Assembly (NCBI GenBank): GCA_012842685.1
Contig: DUSI01000057.1
Location: 1 to 33,801, forward strand
Reading direction: 5' to 3'
Length of the DNA stretch: 33,801 bases
Source: Candidatus Fermentithermobacillaceae bacterium
GTDB taxonomy: Bacteria > Bacillota > Sulfobacillia > Fermentithermobacillales > Fermentithermobacillaceae
Shown one piece after another: positions 31,346 through 33,801 of the stretch (within the stretch, counting starts at the first letter, position 1; each line of letters begins with the position of its first letter). Below the pieces are notes generated by a model. It was not told where the DNA came from and did no database searches. It worked only from the letters and a program-made list of their open reading frames with translations. Position numbers and translations under genes: made by a program.

Positions 31346-32197
31346 TCAGGCGCGCTTCCGCGTGTTGCGCAGCTTGAGCCTGTATCCGATATTGCCAAGG
31401 ACTACCAAGATTATGATGATCAGGTGGCCCATAGACTGAGCGTCCATGAGCTTGACACCGAGACCGGGACGTTCGATGAGCTTCTCGTACTCCGCGGCGC
31501 CCCTAAGACCGGGAATAATTCCCTTCACCTGTCCGGAACGGAGCAGGTTGCTGGTGCCAGCCACCTGAACCGCCACGTCACCCACGTACAGGTTGTGGTC
31601 GGGGAAGTACTGGGTGAAGGTGGGGATACCGGGGCTACCGGCCGAGAAGCAGATGATCCCCTTGACCGTCTGAGGAGTCCATTGCCTCAGGTTCTGCAGG
31701 AGCGGCAGCTCGCTGAAGTGATTGCCTTCAACGTCGACATTGCCGCAAGCGGTCCAGAAGTCGTCCTGCATGGACCTCCAGGTAGGACCGCCTCCGGCTT
31801 TGTAGCCGGGCATTACCCAGTCTATGCCGTACTCAGCAGAGATGCCCTGGGCTTCGAGCTCCTGAGACAGACTCTTGAGAGCGTTGTAGGCAAGCTGTGA
31901 ACCGGACTCCCACTGGGCAAGACCCACTACCTTGACGCCCCTCATCATGCAGTGGGTGAACCACGCCTTGAGCTGGGGTTCGAGCTCGGACGAGGAGCCG
32001 CCTCCATAAGCGGCATCGAAGATGACGATGTCGCCCGGATTCAGGCTCTCGATCCAGTCGTACACGGGCCTCGTGAGCTGCTGGTTGATGCTCAGGGGAA
32101 GTCCGATGGGTTTGAGCACCGGGAATATCAAGAACACCGCCATGATCAGGTATATGATCTGCGGGTTAATCTGGTCGAACCTTTCCAGGAACTTCAA
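31346..32197 (-). CDS. Membrane-anchored alpha/beta protein of the four-gene cluster
   Basis: I do not recognise the family. The 283-residue protein has a membrane helix near each end (about 13-33 and 254-272) and a soluble alpha/beta domain between them. Repeated strand-helix elements (DIVIFDAAYGGGSSSELEP, VKVVGLAQWESGSQLAYNAL, EYGIDWVMPGYKAGGG, KGIICFSAGSPG) look like a Rossmann or flavodoxin-like layout. Gly- and Ser-rich loops could bind a ligand. The side of the membrane is uncertain. TTG 32197 is placed by AAGGAGGG upstream. The gaps to its neighbours are 39 and 33 bases, so it is part of one operon. Confidence 0.8.
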   Translation of the reverse strand: MKFLERFDQINPQIIYLIMAVFLIFPVLKPIGLPLSINQQLTRPVYDWIESLNPGDIVIFDAAYGGGSSSELEPQLKAWFTHCMMRGVKVVGLAQWESGSQLAYNALKSLSQELEAQGISAEYGIDWVMPGYKAGGGPTWRSMQDDFWTACGNVDVEGNHFSELPLLQNLRQWTPQTVKGIICFSAGSPGIPTFTQYFPDHNLYVGDVAVQVAGTSNLLRSGQVKGIIPGLRGAAEYEKLIERPGLGVKLMDAQSMGHLIIIILVVLGNIGYRLKLRNTRKRA

Positions 32198-32236
32198 CGC
32201 TAATTCCCTCCTTTCTACTACTTAGTGAGGGTCAGG

Positions 32237-32890
32237 TTACTCTTGACCAAGGTGACGTCTCTCGATACCGAGCAGTATACGGCTCTGGGTTGCCATGATC
32301 CCCAGGAAGATACCCAAGTTAATGGCCCTGTTTCCGGCAGCGTTCGGGACGCGCAGGATCCAGTCCTTAATCCCTGTGAATCCGCCCAGCGGCCCGTTGG
32401 GGCCCCATATGAGCTCACCTATCGGAACGTTGCCCATCATCAGGAAGAATGCCGCCGCCAGCATGACAGCCGCGTCGGAGTTCCTGACTCGGAAGGCCCT
32501 GTAAGCAGCCGAAGCAATATAGAACGCGAGGAGCGAGAACATCGTCGAGTCTATCGGCACGTATATGCCCTGGTAACTCCAGGCATACGCCGGATGCGTA
32601 TGGTGGGTGAAAAGACCCAACAGGCTCTGGAAGACGAGAACCACCAGGAGGTACACGCTGAGCTGCCAGTGGGGTCTCCTCCTCCGGATGTTGTTCCCGT
32701 GGATCCGGAACAGGTTGAGAACCCCGAGGAACAGGGCGCCGCAGGACATGAAGGTCATCGCCCACGACATCGCGTTCAGGAGCTTGTCACCGGAAACGAG
32801 CGTGTAGTTGTAGGGACCGTCGAATGCCTCGAGGGCGAACCTGAAGGCCGCGAAGATCAAGCTTATGATAAACGGGACTTCTTTCCTCAC
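32237..32890 (-). CDS. Polytopic membrane protein of the four-gene cluster
   Basis: I do not recognise the family. The 217-residue protein has about six membrane helices (near 5-21, 38-58, 76-96, 108-126, 138-155, 187-205). A short basic loop RIHGNNIRRRRPHWQ separates the second and third, and FTHHTHPAYAW follows the third; the His residues could bind metal or heme, which is speculation. GTG 32890 has AAGGAGGTG at ideal spacing. It lies 40 bases after the DUF6754-like gene. A channel, anchor or energy-coupling role cannot be decided from sequence. Confidence 0.8.
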   Translation of the reverse strand: MRKEVPFIISLIFAAFRFALEAFDGPYNYTLVSGDKLLNAMSWAMTFMSCGALFLGVLNLFRIHGNNIRRRRPHWQLSVYLLVVLVFQSLLGLFTHHTHPAYAWSYQGIYVPIDSTMFSLLAFYIASAAYRAFRVRNSDAAVMLAAAFFLMMGNVPIGELIWGPNGPLGGFTGIKDWILRVPNAAGNRAINLGIFLGIMATQSRILLGIERRHLGQE

Positions 32891-32930
32891 CTACTGCACC
32901 TCCTTCCAACGTCAGGTTGGACGCAAAGCT

Positions 32931-33761
32931 CTAGAACTTGATGAACTTCGTGATGAAGTTGTTCTCCGGCGAGAGCCACTGGATGATCCCACCGATGAGG
33001 ATGATCACGTACAGGGAGATACGCACTATGTCCTGAGCAACAACAGTACCCGTGATGACCGGGTCTCTGGAGACATAGGCGGCGCCGGCGTAAAGCTCCT
33101 CACCGATCATGGTGTAGTCGCACGCGGCGACGAAGAACGGGATCTGGGCAGGCGAGCTTGCGGCGGCTACCTGGATGGCACCTACGAGGTTCCCTGCCTC
33201 GGCCAGGATCAGAGACTCAGCGTAGAAGTAACCGACCAGGAACTGGGCCGCAGGCTTCTCGCGCGCGATGAGACCCGCGACACCCATCGCCCAAGCGAAC
33301 TGGGAACCGGCGATAAACCTGATATCGTCCGGGTTGTATGCTTCGGGCTTGCCGGCTTCGAGGTAGGCCTGCTTGACGATCTCCTGGTTAACGACGTTGA
33401 CCAGGTAGTTGGCGTCGGTCGCGATGAACCTCGTGTCGTACTGGGCGCACTGCTTGGCGATGTAGGCGAGGAACGACCAGTACGCGAAGGTCGAGTCGCT
33501 ACCCAGAGCGGTGCTGTAGTCGGTCATATGGACCGGCCTACCCATCTCGGTGGCGCGGCCAATCGCTTCGTCAAACGCCTCGATGCCGGGGATCTTGCGG
33601 ATCTCGGGGATCTTCTCGCCCCTCCTGGCCCTGTTAATCATCACATAGACCAGGATGATCATGACGATGCTTATGAGCACCGAGAAAACGCAGTTATCCA
33701 CGGGGCGGAAGATGCCCAGCTTGGGTGGAGTGGCCTGCTGAAGAAGCAGGAATCTAAGCAC
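32931..33761 (-). CDS. DUF6754-like membrane protein, first visible gene of the cluster
   Basis: The 276-residue protein fits the DUF6754 group of uncharacterised proteins as I remember it. An N-terminal membrane helix (about 26-43, FSVLISIVMIILVYVMI) is followed by a short basic stretch NRARRGEKIPEIRKIPG, which places the next domain in the cytoplasm by the positive-inside rule. The soluble alpha/beta region (about 60-240) includes GRPVHMTDYSTALGSDSTFA, DTRFIATDAN and SQFAWAMGVAG, and a membrane helix closes the protein (about 247-264). GTG 33761 has AGGAGGTG upstream. Function unknown. Further genes of the operon may lie beyond the window edge. Confidence 0.82.
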   Translation of the reverse strand: MLRFLLLQQATPPKLGIFRPVDNCVFSVLISIVMIILVYVMINRARRGEKIPEIRKIPGIEAFDEAIGRATEMGRPVHMTDYSTALGSDSTFAYWSFLAYIAKQCAQYDTRFIATDANYLVNVVNQEIVKQAYLEAGKPEAYNPDDIRFIAGSQFAWAMGVAGLIAREKPAAQFLVGYFYAESLILAEAGNLVGAIQVAAASSPAQIPFFVAACDYTMIGEELYAGAAYVSRDPVITGTVVAQDIVRISLYVIILIGGIIQWLSPENNFITKFIKF

Positions 33762-33801
33762 GCTGTTTCACCTCCTAACAGTGACTTGGAGGCACGAAAA
33801 C

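Noticed and set aside
1-33801. CRISPR arrays, rRNA genes, riboswitches
   Set aside because: No regularly spaced direct repeats, rRNA motifs or riboswitch cores were seen on reading both strands.

Overview
The window looks like the chromosome of a GC-rich, spore-forming, motile member of the Bacillota (Firmicutes), probably an anaerobic and possibly thermophilic Clostridia-like lineage. The reasons are the conserved gene order TIGR03960 radical SAM / DUF2344 / rng / rplU / prp / rpmA / obg / nadD / LCP / rsfS, a Prp-type N-terminal extension on ribosomal protein L27, a SpoIVFA/SpoIVFB-like protease pair, a chemotaxis receptor behind a sigma-D-type promoter, an iron-sulfur L-serine dehydratase, and a PerR-like regulator next to a rubrerythrin-like protein. 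Strong Shine-Dalgarno sequences and many GTG and TTG starts fit this. I cannot name the species.

Layout. 1-1.3 kb: 3' part of an M20 amidohydrolase. 1.6-2.6 kb: a peroxide-response unit on the minus strand (perR-like gene, then rubrerythrin-like gene) whose sigma-A promoter overlaps a palindrome. 2.8-9.5 kb: mostly lineage-specific genes: a secreted CAP protein, a large protein with a degenerate amidase-like domain and tandem repeats, an unidentified Cys-containing protein, a thioredoxin-fold protein, a glucosaminidase-type hydrolase, and a small ORF translationally coupled to L-serine dehydratase. 9.5-14.1 kb: a heterodimeric ABC exporter flanked by gene debris (an IS21 istB remnant on one side, a frameshifted fragment and tRNA-Ala(GGC) on the other). 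14.2-17.4 kb: a D-aminopeptidase DppA-like gene and a chemotaxis receptor.

17.5-27.6 kb: a long minus-strand housekeeping block for ribosome assembly, RNA processing and NAD synthesis. It reads (in transcription order) radical SAM, DUF2344, RNase G, L21, Prp, L27, Obg, NadD, RRM protein, LCP protein, RsfS. An additional promoter lies before rplU and a hairpin with a T run lies between rpmA and obg. The RRM gene sits where yqeK is often found.

27.7-30.6 kb: a SpoIVFA/SpoIVFB-like pair, and divergently a hypothetical gene and a NUDIX gene. 30.7-33.8 kb: a tightly packed run of four membrane-protein genes (DUF6754-like protein, polytopic protein, anchored alpha/beta protein, second polytopic protein) with near-ideal ribosome binding sites. 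This run, and the pseudo-amidase repeat protein at 3.6-5.6 kb, are the best candidates for undescribed biology here.
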